Shown: positions 23,487 through 31,718 of the stretch, in pieces | Layout of the letters: every line of letters begins with the position of its first letter | Position numbering within the stretch: position 1 is the first letter of the stretch | Assembly: GCA_028689635.1 (NCBI GenBank) | Contig: JAQVCU010000009.1 | Location: forward strand, 1 to 46,591 | DNA length: 46,591 nt | Direction of reading: 5' to 3' | Source: Oscillospiraceae bacterium | GTDB taxonomy: Bacteria > Bacillota > Clostridia > Oscillospirales > Ruminococcaceae | Made by a program: the position numbers and the translations under genes | The notes under the pieces: generated by a model | What the model was told of the DNA's origin: nothing | The model's input: only the letters and a program-made list of their open reading frames with translations | The model's database searches: none

Positions 23487-25205
23487 TCACATGGATTCCG
23501 GCGCGTCGATCTTGAGCAGGGCCAGATCGTTCTTCAAAGTGGTGCGCACGGCCAGGCACAGGGCCAGACGCGCCTGGGTCAGGCTTTCCGCCTCGCCCTT
23601 GACGCGGCAGGCGTTGTAGAACTTGTGGAACGAGGTGGCAAGGTCGATGGCATAACGGGTCAGCCGGGCCGGGTCGTAGCAGCGGGCGGCCTCCACGATC
23701 TCGCCGGGGAAGGCAGCCAGCTGGCGGATGAGGGCGGTCTCCTCCGGGGCGGTGAGCAGCAGCAGCTCCTGCTCGGTGCATTCCCGGGGCTCCACCCCTT
23801 CGTTTTTCAGGTTGCGCAGGATACTGCAGATACGGGCGTGGGCGTACTGCACATAATAGACCGGGTTCTGGGAGGATTGCTCCACCGCCAGGCTCAGGTC
23901 AAAATCAAAGGTGGAATTGGGCTCCCGCAGGTTGAAGAAAAAGCGGGCGGCGTCCACCGGCACCTCGTCGATCAGATCGTTGAGGGTGACGGATTTGCCG
24001 GTACGCTTGCTCATACGGAAGGGCTGCCCGTCCTTCATCAGACGCACCAGCTGCATCAGGACGATATCCAGGGCGTCGCCGGAGAGGCCCACGGCGTCCA
24101 TGGCTTTTTTCATACGGGCCACATGGCCGTGATGGTCGGCACCCCAGACGTCGATGACGCGCTCGAAGCCGCGCACGGCAAATTTGTTGTAGTGATAAGC
24201 GATATCGGCGGCAAAATAGGTGGGGATCCCGTTGGCGCGCACCAGAACCTCGTCCTTCATGCGCTCGGCCTCCGGGACGCTTTCGTCATCGGAGGAAAGG
24301 CGCAGCCAGAGGGCGCCGTCTTTTTCATAGGTCATGCCCCGATCCTTCAAAACAGCGAGGATCTTATCAATGGTGCCGTCGTTGTGCAGCTGGCTCTCGG
24401 GGAACCAGACGTCGTATTCGATGCGGTATTTGGCCAGATCCCGTTTAAGGCCGGCGATGTTCAGCGGCAGGGCGTAATCCACCAGGGCTTTCCGGCGCTC
24501 GGCACAATCGGCCTTTACCAAAGCGTCGCCGTGGATGGCGGCATAGGCTTTGGCGTGCTCTAAAATATCCAGCCCCTGATAGGCGTCCTCCGGCAGCGGG
24601 GCGTTTTCCTCGCCCAGATAGAGCTGCAGATAGCGGGCCTCCAGGGAGATGCCAAATTTTTCGATCTGGTTGCCGGCGTCATTGATGTAAAACTCACGGG
24701 TGACGTCGTAACCCGCCGCGTCCAGGGCGCTGGCAAGGCAGTCCCCCAAGGCGCCGCCGCGGGCGTTGCCCATGTGCATGGGGCCGGTGGGGTTGGCGGA
24801 GACAAACTCCACCATTACCTTTTTGCCGCGGCCATAATCGGAACGGCCGTAGTGATCCTTCTCGGCGGCGACCTCCGCCAGAGCCCCGGCAAACCATTGG
24901 GGGGCGAGGAAAAAGTTGAGAAACCCGGGGCCGGCACATTCCGCCCGGGTGAAGAAGGTGTCCTCAAAACGCAAATGCGCCAACACGGTGTCGGCGATCT
25001 TGCGGGGGGCGCAGTGAAAGGCTTTGGCGGAGACCAAGGCCACGTTGGCAGCAAAATCCCCGTGGGAGGTATCCCCAGGGATCTCCACGGTGAAAGCGGG
25101 GATGGGTTCGGCGGGCAGCTCCCCGGCGGATACGGCCTCGCCCAGGGCGGCCATGACCATTTCCCGCACCTGATCGGACGCGGCTTTCATATAATTCCTA
25201 CTCAA
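23487..25205 (-). CDS. argS: Arginyl-tRNA synthetase
   Basis: This 572-residue class I aminoacyl-tRNA synthetase charges tRNA-Arg. The HIGH-like motif is in VSANPTGPMHMGNARGGALGD near residue 120, and the KMSKS-equivalent is FRMSKRTGKSVTL near 375. The N-terminal tRNA-binding domain and the C-terminal DALR anticodon domain (VQYAHARICSILRNL onward) are present. TTG 25205 is the likely start because GGAGGT lies eight bases upstream; ATG 25190 is the alternative. DUF1934 directly upstream mirrors the ywiB-argS neighbourhood of B. subtilis. Confidence 0.93.
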   Translation of the reverse strand: MSRNYMKAASDQVREMVMAALGEAVSAGELPAEPIPAFTVEIPGDTSHGDFAANVALVSAKAFHCAPRKIADTVLAHLRFEDTFFTRAECAGPGFLNFFLAPQWFAGALAEVAAEKDHYGRSDYGRGKKVMVEFVSANPTGPMHMGNARGGALGDCLASALDAAGYDVTREFYINDAGNQIEKFGISLEARYLQLYLGEENAPLPEDAYQGLDILEHAKAYAAIHGDALVKADCAERRKALVDYALPLNIAGLKRDLAKYRIEYDVWFPESQLHNDGTIDKILAVLKDRGMTYEKDGALWLRLSSDDESVPEAERMKDEVLVRANGIPTYFAADIAYHYNKFAVRGFERVIDVWGADHHGHVARMKKAMDAVGLSGDALDIVLMQLVRLMKDGQPFRMSKRTGKSVTLNDLIDEVPVDAARFFFNLREPNSTFDFDLSLAVEQSSQNPVYYVQYAHARICSILRNLKNEGVEPRECTEQELLLLTAPEETALIRQLAAFPGEIVEAARCYDPARLTRYAIDLATSFHKFYNACRVKGEAESLTQARLALCLAVRTTLKNDLALLKIDAPESM

Positions 25206-25255
25206 ATCAGATTACCTCCGTTATTTTGAACTTCCCTCCGGCGCGCCGGACAGGG

Positions 25256-25690
25256 TCAGGAGCGGGGACATTCCCGCACATTGATGATCACTTCATTTTC
25301 CACCGCCATACTGGCGTTGATATCCAAGGTATATTTAAAGTTGAGCTCTCCGCCGTCGTCGCCCAGGCTGGAGACGATGCGGCTGCCGGAAATCCCCAGC
25401 ATCAGGGAGCCATATTCCGTATCATAAAGGCACTGGTGGCGGGCGCCCTTTTCGATGATGAGCTGGGAAGAGTTGGCGCCGCCCCGCCGCAGCATGGTCA
25501 CTTTGCCCTCCCCCTCCACCTTCAGGGTGGTTTTGGAGCCCTCAAAGCCGGTGGCCTCCGATTCGTCGTAGCTGATATAATAGGTCCCGTCCCGGCGGTA
25601 GAAACGCCCCACGGTGGTAAGCTCCACCGTATCGGGCTCCTCGTCCTGGTACTGGATCCCTTTGATGGTGATGAGTACGTCCTTTTTCAA
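25256..25690 (-). CDS. DUF1934 (YwiB-like) beta-barrel protein
   Basis: This 144-residue protein, rich in beta strands, belongs to the small calycin-like family typified by B. subtilis YwiB, whose function is unknown. It has the conserved pattern YYISYDESEATGFEGSKTTLKVEG. It starts at TTG 25690, six bases after murI ends, with an AAAGGGA site inside the murI end. Translation is probably coupled to murI. The ywiB-argS adjacency is retained. Confidence 0.8.
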   Translation of the reverse strand: MKKDVLITIKGIQYQDEEPDTVELTTVGRFYRRDGTYYISYDESEATGFEGSKTTLKVEGEGKVTMLRRGGANSSQLIIEKGARHQCLYDTEYGSLMLGISGSRIVSSLGDDGGELNFKYTLDINASMAVENEVIINVRECPRS

Positions 25691-25695
25691 AATGG

Positions 25696-26538
25696 TTATT
25701 CCCTTTCCTGAGCCAGCGCGCTCAGCTCTTCAACGTTGATATGATGGACGCGGTTCCCCAGGGGGCCGCCTAAAAAACGTTCCGCCACGGCGGAGAAATC
25801 GTCGGTGTTGTCCGAAACATAGTAATCCGCCGTTCCCTCGGCGTCCTGTTCACAAAGCATGTTCCGCTCGGTGAGGAAGCTCTGTACATATTGGGCTGTG
25901 GCCCGGCCGGAATCGATTAGGGTGACGTTGTAATGGAAATACTCCGCAATGCTGTCGTAAATGAGCGGGAAGTGGGTACAGCCGAGGATCAGGGTATCCA
26001 TATCCGCCTCCCCGTCAAAGGTGCGCAGATAATCTCGTGTGACCAACTGGACGACTGGGTTGTCGGAGGCGATGTAGCCGTTTTCCACCAGGGAGACAAA
26101 CAGCGGGCAGGATTTTCCCAGCACCTTGACATCGCCGCGGATGTTGTGGATGGCTTTGGCGAAGGAGCCGCTGCGGATGGTGGCGCTGGTACCGATCACC
26201 CCGACAACGCCGGTGGTGCTGGCGGCGCAGGCCGCCTGGGCGGTGGGCAGCACCACCCCGGTAAAGGGGATCCCCATGCGCCCCGCCAGCTGCTCGGTCA
26301 TCACAGAACTGATGGTGCCGCAGGCGGCGACCAGCATTTTGACGTCGTGCTGTTTTAAAAACGCCATGTCCTGGGCGGCAAAGGCCAGAATGGTATCGCG
26401 GCCGCGGTTGCCATAGGGGACGCGGCCGGTATCGCCAAAATAGACGATGTTTTCCCGGGGGAGGATGCGGCGCAGCTCCTTGACGGCGGTAAGGCCGCCG
26501 AGGCCGGAATCGAATACGCCGATGGGGCGGTTATCCAT
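25696..26538 (-). CDS. murI: Glutamate racemase
   Basis: This 280-residue enzyme makes D-glutamate for peptidoglycan. It opens IGVFDSGLGGLTAVKELRR and has the substrate loop YFGDTGRVPYGNRG. The two catalytic Cys are in VAACGTISS and LGCTHFPLI. The first motif is usually ACNT; Gly replaces Asn here, possibly a lineage variant. AGGAGG lies eight bases before the ATG. It sits between ddl and argS, so two cell-wall D-amino-acid genes are co-expressed. Confidence 0.92.
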   Translation of the reverse strand: MDNRPIGVFDSGLGGLTAVKELRRILPRENIVYFGDTGRVPYGNRGRDTILAFAAQDMAFLKQHDVKMLVAACGTISSVMTEQLAGRMGIPFTGVVLPTAQAACAASTTGVVGVIGTSATIRSGSFAKAIHNIRGDVKVLGKSCPLFVSLVENGYIASDNPVVQLVTRDYLRTFDGEADMDTLILGCTHFPLIYDSIAEYFHYNVTLIDSGRATAQYVQSFLTERNMLCEQDAEGTADYYVSDNTDDFSAVAERFLGGPLGNRVHHINVEELSALAQERE

Positions 26539-26574
26539 AAAAAATGCCTCCTGTCAGAAAGATAGGGGCCGGCC

Positions 26575-27633
26575 TCAGCGATCCATAGCCAGGCGCACCA
26601 GCCGGTCGATCAGCTGGGAATACGATACGCCGCTGGCCTGCATCAGTTTGGGATACATACTGATGCTGGTGAAGCCGGGGATGGTGTTGGGCTCGATAAG
26701 GATGACGCTGCCGTCCTCACGGACGAAAAAGTCGATGCGGCACATGCCGGAGCAGCCCAGGGCCTTGTAGGCGGCGAGGGCCAGCTCCCGCACCATGGCG
26801 GATTCTTTTTCGCTCAGGCGGGCGGGGACGTAAAGCTCCGTGGAGTCGTCCTGATATTTGGCCTCGTAATCATAAAACTCGTTGCAGGGGACGATCTCCC
26901 CCAGCACAGAGGCGAAGGGCTGGTCGTTGCCCATGACGGCGCACTCCACTTCGCGCCCGACGATGGCCTCTTCCACCACGATCTTGCTGTCGTGTTGGGA
27001 GGCAAGCTCCAAAGCGGCGCGCAGGGCAGATCGATCCCGCGCCTTGGAGACGCCCACGGAGGATCCGGCGTTGGCCGGTTTTACAAACATGGGGTAGCCC
27101 AGACGGGCGGCCAGGGCGCGTTCTACCTCGTCAAAGGAGGAGAGGGAGGAAGCGTCCACCCGCATCCAGCGGGCCGTGGGGATCCCGGCCTGATCCAGCA
27201 GGGTGTGGGCGATGGTTTTGTCCATGCAGATGGCCGAGGCGGCCACGCCGCAGCCTACATAGGGGATACCCGCCAATTCAAAGAGGCCCTGGATGGTGCC
27301 GTCCTCTCCGTTTTTGCCGTGGAGCACGGCGAAGGCGGCGTCGACGGGCAGCACGCGGAAGGAGGAACCGGAAAGCTCCAGGATCCCTTTGTGAGAGCGG
27401 TCCGGAGAAATGACGGCGGGAACGGCAGGCCCTTTTTCCAGCCAGGTGCCGTCGGCGATCTGCTCCACCGGGCCGGTATAATGGAACCAGCGCCCGTCGC
27501 GGGTGATGCCGATGAGGATCATATCGTAAAGGTCGGCAGGGACGTTGGCGATCACGCTGGAAGCGGAGACGAGGGAAACCTCATATTCGCTGGAAGCACC
27601 GCCGAAAATCACCGCCAGGTTTTGTTTTGACAT
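26575..27633 (-). CDS. ddl: D-alanine-D-alanine ligase
   Basis: This 352-residue ATP-grasp ligase joins two D-Ala for the peptidoglycan pentapeptide. Motifs are FGGASSEYEVSLVSA, HGKNGEDGTIQGLFELAGIPYVG, CMDKTIAHTLL, VKPANAGSSVGVSKA and the metal site IEPNTIPGFTSISMYPKL. The omega-loop region YDYEAKYQ keeps the Tyr found in D-Ala-selective enzymes, so I read it as an ordinary Ddl and not a D-Ala-D-Lac (VanA-type) ligase. ATG 27633 has AGGAGTG upstream; the frame is open 14 codons further but has no ribosome site. First gene of the minus-strand run. Confidence 0.92.
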   Translation of the reverse strand: MSKQNLAVIFGGASSEYEVSLVSASSVIANVPADLYDMILIGITRDGRWFHYTGPVEQIADGTWLEKGPAVPAVISPDRSHKGILELSGSSFRVLPVDAAFAVLHGKNGEDGTIQGLFELAGIPYVGCGVAASAICMDKTIAHTLLDQAGIPTARWMRVDASSLSSFDEVERALAARLGYPMFVKPANAGSSVGVSKARDRSALRAALELASQHDSKIVVEEAIVGREVECAVMGNDQPFASVLGEIVPCNEFYDYEAKYQDDSTELYVPARLSEKESAMVRELALAAYKALGCSGMCRIDFFVREDGSVILIEPNTIPGFTSISMYPKLMQASGVSYSQLIDRLVRLAMDR

Positions 27634-27745
27634 TGTGGTCACACTCCTGTATAATAATGAAAAGACGCAGGCCACAAAAATAGCGCCTGGAAAACGGGAA
27701 GCCTGCGCTGGACAAAAGGCTTAAACACGGATACAATTACATTTT
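27634..27745 (-). promoter_or_regulatory. Structured 5' leader of the ddl operon
   Basis: The leader of about 110 nt contains a long hairpin: GCGCAGGC and GCCTGCGT (minus strand, within about 27664-27710) enclose about 30 bases. No T-box or known riboswitch signature was recognised. Confidence 0.35.
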
Positions 27746-27774
27746 ATTCTATCACAACCCCCGTCGGATGGCAA
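27746..27774 (-). promoter_or_regulatory. Sigma-A promoter of the ddl-murI-argS operon
   Basis: On the minus strand, TTGCCA (27774-27769), a 17-bp spacer and TAGAAT (27751-27746). Confidence 0.65.
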
Positions 27775-27906
27775 TTGTTTTTGCGTTTTCGGCACACGGC
27801 ATAAAAATGTATATGCCGCGGGGCCCTTTTTTAATCGTTTTTTGAGGAGCCGCCGGCCCAGAGCCGGGAAAAGGCCGAAAAGCCTGGCCTACAGCGAAAA
27901 AAACAG

Positions 27907-27935
27907 TTGACACTTGACTTTCCCTATGGTATTAT
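27907..27935 (+). promoter_or_regulatory. Sigma-A promoter of rpmG-secE-nusG
   Basis: Consensus TTGACA (27907-27912), a 17-bp spacer and TATTAT (27930-27935). The leader to rpmG is about 90 nt. It has an AT-rich imperfect repeat (AATACC, then GGGTTATT and a T run) that could be a weak attenuator. Confidence 0.8.
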
Positions 27936-28031
27936 TGAAAATACCTCTAAAAGGGTTATTTTTTTGTGTTCAAATTTAAGCGTTTCCTTTACGAGGGAGG
28001 CAAAAAATTCCGTTAATCAGGAGGTGCCGCA

Positions 28032-28181
28032 ATGAGAGTAAAAATCACCTTGGCTTGCACGGAGTGCAAACAGCGCAACTACAACACGATGAAAAACAAG
28101 AAGAACGATCCTGACAGACTCGAAATGAACAAGTATTGCCGTTTCTGCAGGAAACACACTCTTCACAAGGAAACCAAGTAA
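28032..28181 (+). CDS. rpmG: 50S ribosomal protein L33
   Basis: This 49-residue protein begins [17 protein letters not shown] and ends [12 protein letters not shown]. It has two CxxC pairs (CTEC and CRFC), so it is the zinc-binding (C+) form of L33. Zinc-free paralogues replace this form under zinc limitation in some Firmicutes. AGGAGGTG precedes the ATG. It is first in the secE-nusG operon, as usual in Firmicutes. Confidence 0.95.
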   Translation: MRVKITLACTECKQRNYNTMKNKKNDPDRLEMNKYCRFCRKHTLHKETK

Positions 28182-28203
28182 AGACGAAAGGCGGAGGTTA
28201 TTC

Positions 28204-28458
28204 ATGGCTGACAAAGCAAAGGACGTCAAGAAAGACGTCAAACAAGAAAACTTCTTCAAGCGTTTCGTCAAGAAAATCGGTAAAGGCTTCCGCGATATGC
28301 GAGGCGAGGTCAAAAAGGTCGTATGGCCTACCAAGAGCCAGGTCATCAACAACACCATCGTTGTTGTCGTCGCCATGATCGTCATCGGCGCGTTTATCTG
28401 GGGACTGGATGCGATTCTCGGCCTGGCGGTAACGCTGCTGGCAAATGCAGGAGCCTGA
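28204..28458 (+). CDS. secE: Preprotein translocase subunit SecE
   Basis: This 84-residue single-span form of SecE clamps SecY in the Sec channel. A charged N terminus leads into the conserved amphipathic helix FRDMRGEVKKVVWPTKSQVINNT, followed by one membrane segment (IVVVVAMIVIGAFIWGLDAIL). GGAGG precedes the ATG. Gene order rpmG-secE-nusG is standard. Confidence 0.95.
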   Translation: MADKAKDVKKDVKQENFFKRFVKKIGKGFRDMRGEVKKVVWPTKSQVINNTIVVVVAMIVIGAFIWGLDAILGLAVTLLANAGA

Positions 28459-28492
28459 CCGGCAGGGTTCCATAGCGTGGAGGGATTAAAAC

Positions 28493-29014
28493 ATGTCTGA
28501 AGAGGCAAAATGGTATGTCGTACACACCTATTCCGGCTACGAGAACAAGGTGGCGACAGACATTGAAAAAGTTGTTGAGAACCGAAAACTGCACGACCTC
28601 ATCAGCGAGGTCCGGGTTCCCACCGAAACAGTGATCGAGATCAAGGACAACAAAAAGCGTGAAGTGGAACGCAAGATCTTTCCGGGCTATGTATTGGTCA
28701 AAATGATTTTGACGGATGAATCCTGGTACGTGGTGCGCAATACCCGCGGCTGCACGGGCTTTGTGGGCCCCTCCTCCAAGCCGGTCCCTTTGACCGACAA
28801 GGAAGTGGAGGCTCTGGGCGTGGAGCAAAAGCAGGTGGAAGTGAACTACGGGCTGGGCGACAGCGTCAGGATCACCGACGGCCCCATGGAAGGTTTCGCC
28901 GGTATCGTCAAGGAGCTGGATGTGGACAAGGACCGCGTAAAGGTGGTCGTTTCCATGTTTGGACGCGAGACGCCGGTAGAGCTTGAATTGGACCAGGTCC
29001 AATTGGAGGATTAG
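28493..29014 (+). CDS. nusG: Transcription termination/antitermination factor NusG
   Basis: This 173-residue protein binds RNA polymerase and affects pausing, termination and coupling. The NGN domain starts WYVVHTYSGYENKVATDIEK and includes FPGYVLVKMILTDESWYVVRNT. The KOW domain is GDSVRITDGPMEGFAGIVKELD. A GTGGAGGG site precedes the ATG. Stop at 29014 is followed by a separate rplK promoter. Confidence 0.95.
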   Translation: MSEEAKWYVVHTYSGYENKVATDIEKVVENRKLHDLISEVRVPTETVIEIKDNKKREVERKIFPGYVLVKMILTDESWYVVRNTRGCTGFVGPSSKPVPLTDKEVEALGVEQKQVEVNYGLGDSVRITDGPMEGFAGIVKELDVDKDRVKVVVSMFGRETPVELELDQVQLED

Positions 29015-29019
29015 CCATT

Positions 29020-29049
29020 TTGAGGTAATTAGTTCTTTAAGGGTATAAA
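29020..29049 (+). promoter_or_regulatory. Promoter of rplK-rplA
   Basis: TTGAGG (29020-29025), an 18-bp spacer and TATAAA (29044-29049). Confidence 0.5.
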
Positions 29050-29054
29050 GACTA

Positions 29055-29170
29055 ATTGGGCGCGTGCCCTTTTACACGCGCCGAAAGGTATCCGTCCGAA
29101 AGCTGGGCGGCTGCCTGTGGGAGGAACAGGTATGGGACTGTTCCGCCAATTACCACGTTAATCTATGGAG
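29055..29170 (+). promoter_or_regulatory. Structured leader of rplK-rplA (candidate L1 autoregulatory site)
   Basis: The leader contains a G-C hairpin, GGCGCGTG/CACGCGCC (about 29058-29082). A second hairpin, GGAACAG/CTGTTCC (about 29124-29144), has the internal loop GTATGGGA. L1 represses its own operon by binding an mRNA copy of its rRNA site, and ATGGGA-type loops are a reported feature of such sites. The structure is seen; the assignment is inference. Confidence 0.4.
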
Positions 29171-29179
29171 GTGCAGACT

Positions 29180-29605
29180 ATGGCTCAAAAGGTAACCGGC
29201 TTTATCAAGCTGCAGATCCCCGCTGGTAAAGCGACCCCCGCACCGCCTGTTGGCCCCGCTCTGGGTCAGCACGGCGTCAACATCATGGCTTTCACTAAGG
29301 AATTCAACGAGCGCACGAAGAACGATATCGGACTGGTGATCCCAGTCGTTATTACTGTGTATGCAGACCGTTCCTTCTCGTTTGTGACCAAGACCCCGCC
29401 CGCCCCCGTCCTGATCAAAAAGGCGTGTGGCATTGAGACCGCCTCTGGCGTTCCCAACAAAAACAAGGTCGCGAAGATCACCAAGGAGCAGGTCAAGAAG
29501 ATCGCCGAGCAGAAAATGCCCGACCTCAACGCCGCTAACATCGAGTCGGCGATGAGCATGATCGCAGGTACAGCCAGAAGCATGGGCGTCGAGGTTGTGG
29601 ACTGA
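29180..29605 (+). CDS. rplK: 50S ribosomal protein L11
   Basis: This 141-residue protein of the GTPase-associated centre has [37 protein letters not shown], the conserved proline-rich N-terminal domain, and the rRNA-binding C-terminal domain with [13 protein letters not shown] 29180 with GGAGGTG is chosen; a start at 29165 would precede that site. Codon use is typical of highly expressed genes. Confidence 0.96.
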   Translation: MAQKVTGFIKLQIPAGKATPAPPVGPALGQHGVNIMAFTKEFNERTKNDIGLVIPVVITVYADRSFSFVTKTPPAPVLIKKACGIETASGVPNKNKVAKITKEQVKKIAEQKMPDLNAANIESAMSMIAGTARSMGVEVVD

Positions 29606-29663
29606 GCTCCCGGGTGGGAGGAAAATTCCGTTATATACCACTCATAGGGAGGAGAACTACTGA

Positions 29664-30359
29664 ATGAAACACGGTAAGAAATATACTGACAGCTCCAAAC
29701 TTGTCGATGCCGCGAAGCTGTACGATCCCGCCGAGGCGCTGGATCTGTGCGTGCAGACCGCAAAGGCAAAGTTTGATGAGACCATTGAAATGCATGTTCG
29801 CCTGGGCGTTGACTCCCGTCACGCCGACCAGCAGGTCCGCGGCGCAGTTGTACTGCCCAACGGAACCGGCAAAACGGTCCGCGTACTGGTGTTCTGCAAA
29901 GGCGACAACGTGAAACTGGCCGAAGAAGCCGGCGCCGATTATGTCGGTGCTGAGGACATGATGCAGAAGATCCAGTCCGAAGGCTGGATGGATTTTGACG
30001 TGGTCATCGCCACCCCGGATATGATGGGCGTGGTCGGCCGTCTTGGTAAAGTGCTGGGCCCGCGCGGCCTGATGCCTAACCCCAAGGCCGGTACCGTTAC
30101 CGCCGACGTTGCCCGCGCTGTTACCGAAGCGAAAGCCGGTAAGATCGAGTACCGTCTGGACAAGACCAACATCATCCACTGCCCCATCGGCAAAGCCTCT
30201 TTTGGCGCCGAGAAGCTGCAGCAGAACTTTGACACCCTGATGGGCGCCATTGTAAAGGCGAAACCCGCCGCTGCCAAGGGCCAGTACATCAAATCCTGCG
30301 TTGTGACCCCCACCATGGGCCCCGGCGTTAAGATCAACCCCGGCAAGTTCGGCGTTTGA
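29664..30359 (+). CDS. rplA: 50S ribosomal protein L1
   Basis: This 231-residue protein of the mobile L1 stalk contains [35 protein letters not shown] and [20 protein letters not shown]. It probably also represses the rplK-rplA mRNA. GGGAGGAG precedes the ATG. It is cotranscribed with rplK, and the operon ends right after it. Confidence 0.96.
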   Translation: MKHGKKYTDSSKLVDAAKLYDPAEALDLCVQTAKAKFDETIEMHVRLGVDSRHADQQVRGAVVLPNGTGKTVRVLVFCKGDNVKLAEEAGADYVGAEDMMQKIQSEGWMDFDVVIATPDMMGVVGRLGKVLGPRGLMPNPKAGTVTADVARAVTEAKAGKIEYRLDKTNIIHCPIGKASFGAEKLQQNFDTLMGAIVKAKPAAAKGQYIKSCVVTPTMGPGVKINPGKFGV

Positions 30360-30375
30360 TTGACCCAATGATCCC

Positions 30376-30404
30376 AAAGACGGCGCATATGCGCCGTCTT
30401 TTTT
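30376..30404 (+). terminator. Terminator after rplA
   Basis: AAAGACGGCGCAT/ATGCGCCGTCTTT is a perfect palindromic stem followed by further T. It separates rplK-rplA from the independently controlled rplJ-rplL. Confidence 0.9.
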
Positions 30405-30446
30405 GGTGAAATCCGGGGCTTTTCGCGAAAATCTGGGGCAAAAGCC

Positions 30447-30475
30447 TTGACAAGATCTCGGGGATGGGATAAAAT
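30447..30475 (+). promoter_or_regulatory. Sigma-A promoter of rplJ-rplL
   Basis: Consensus TTGACA (30447-30452), a 17-bp spacer and TAAAAT (30470-30475). Confidence 0.82.
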
Positions 30476-30484
30476 ATAAAAGCT

Positions 30485-30621
30485 GTCATGTTCCAAAGAC
30501 AGCAGGTGCCATGTGCGTAAAAGGCTTTGCCTTGCCTGCCGAGGATGAGATGATGGGGATTACATTTTTTGTAATGTTCCAAGAAATCAACTCTTTCCGC
30601 GGAAGTGGAAAGAGTTTTTTG
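30485..30621 (+). promoter_or_regulatory. Ribosomal protein L10 leader with terminator
   Basis: This matches the Firmicutes L10 leader arrangement: TGTTCCAAAGACAGCAGGTGC near the start, CTTGCCTGCCGAGGATGAGATG in the middle, then a terminator hairpin AACTCTTTCC/GGAAAGAGTT (30589-30598/30607-30616) with a T run. Known biology: the L10-(L12)4 complex binds the leader and favours termination, giving feedback control. Confidence 0.85.
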
Positions 30622-30657
30622 TTGCATGGCGGAAATTTCTTCAGGAGGTGAACAGAC

Positions 30658-31170
30658 TTGCCAAGCGAGAAAGTTCTCAAAGACAAGCAACAGGTAGTTG
30701 CGGACTTAAAAAGCAAGCTGGAAGGCGCGGTAGCCGGTGTTCTGGTAGATTACAAGGGCATCAGCGTGGCCGATGACACCAAGCTCCGCCGTGAGCTTCG
30801 TGAAGCGAACGTAGAGTATGCTGTTGTAAAAAACACCCTGCTCCGTTTTGCCATGAAGGACGTCGGGTATGAAGAGCTGTGCGGAGCGCTGGAAAATACC
30901 ACTGCTCTTGCAATCAGCAAAGAAGACCCGGTCGTCGCCGCTAAAATTCTGGCGAAGTATGCAGATGCTTCTAAAGACAGCTTCAACCTGAAAGCCGGTT
31001 TCGTCGAGGGCAAAGCCCTGGATCAGGCTGGCGTAGTGGCTCTCGCCAAACTGCCGAGCAAAGAACAGCTGCTGGGTCAGCTGCTCAGCGTGCTCAACGG
31101 CAACATCAGAGGTCTGGCTGTGGCTCTCAACGCCATCGTCGAAAAACAGACCGAACAGGCCAGTGCGTAA
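30658..31170 (+). CDS. rplJ: 50S ribosomal protein L10
   Basis: This 170-residue stalk base protein anchors L7/L12 dimers to the ribosome. It has LKSKLEGAVAGVLVDYKGISVADDTKLRRELREANVEY and VVKNTLLRFAM. It starts at TTG 30658 with AGGAGGTG eight bases upstream. It sits directly behind the L10 leader and ahead of rplL. Confidence 0.95.
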   Translation: MPSEKVLKDKQQVVADLKSKLEGAVAGVLVDYKGISVADDTKLRRELREANVEYAVVKNTLLRFAMKDVGYEELCGALENTTALAISKEDPVVAAKILAKYADASKDSFNLKAGFVEGKALDQAGVVALAKLPSKEQLLGQLLSVLNGNIRGLAVALNAIVEKQTEQASA

Positions 31171-31221
31171 TCCGGTGGGATTTTGCACGCAGTTAAAATT
31201 GATTTATAGGAGGTAGCTATC

Positions 31222-31599
31222 ATGGCTTCTGAGAAAATCGTAAAATTTGTTGAAGAGATCAAAACCCTCACCGTCCTCGAACTGGCTGACCTGGTTAAGG
31301 CCATCGAGGAGGAATTCGGCGTTTCCGCCGCTGCTCCCGTAATGGTTGCCGGCCCCGCTGCCGGTGCCGCTCCTGCCGCTGAGGAGAAGAGCGAGTTCGA
31401 CGTGATCCTGACTTCTGCCGGCGCTTCCAAAATGGGCGTTATCAAACTGGTGAAAGAGATCACCGGTCTGGGCCTGAAAGAAGCGAAAGAGGTCGTCGAC
31501 AATGCTCCCAAGCCCGTAAAAGAGGGTGTTTCCAAGGCCGAGGCCGAGGAGATCAAAGCGAAGCTGGAAGAGGCTGGCGCTTCTATCGAGCTCAAATAA
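31222..31599 (+). CDS. rplL: 50S ribosomal protein L7/L12
   Basis: This 125-residue stalk protein recruits translational GTPases. It has an N-terminal dimerisation helix, an Ala/Pro/Gly hinge ([16 protein letters not shown]) and the conserved C-terminal domain ([38 protein letters not shown]). AGGAGGTAG precedes the ATG. Strong codon bias marks high expression. Confidence 0.96.
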   Translation: MASEKIVKFVEEIKTLTVLELADLVKAIEEEFGVSAAAPVMVAGPAAGAAPAAEEKSEFDVILTSAGASKMGVIKLVKEITGLGLKEAKEVVDNAPKPVKEGVSKAEAEEIKAKLEEAGASIELK

Positions 31600-31644
31600 G
31601 TTTTCCGTCTTTTGTGCGGAGGCTCACAGAAACTTCACAGACCG

Positions 31645-31679
31645 AACATCCCGACTGGATTTTTCAGTTGGGATGTTTT
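31645..31679 (+). terminator. Terminator after rplL
   Basis: AACATCCCGACTG and CAGTTGGGATGTT pair with one G-U and are followed by TTTGCT. Confidence 0.75.
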
Positions 31680-31718
31680 GCTATCCGGAGAAAACCGGAC
31701 TGCGGGAGGAAAACAGCC

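Noticed and set aside
26575-27633. VanG/VanA-type resistance ligase
   Set aside because: The omega-loop Tyr of D-Ala-specific ligases is present, and no vanH, vanX or vanT gene is nearby.
27634-27745. T-box or other known riboswitch before ddl
   Set aside because: A hairpin is present, but no T-box sequence (TGGNACCGCG) or specifier-loop pattern was seen.
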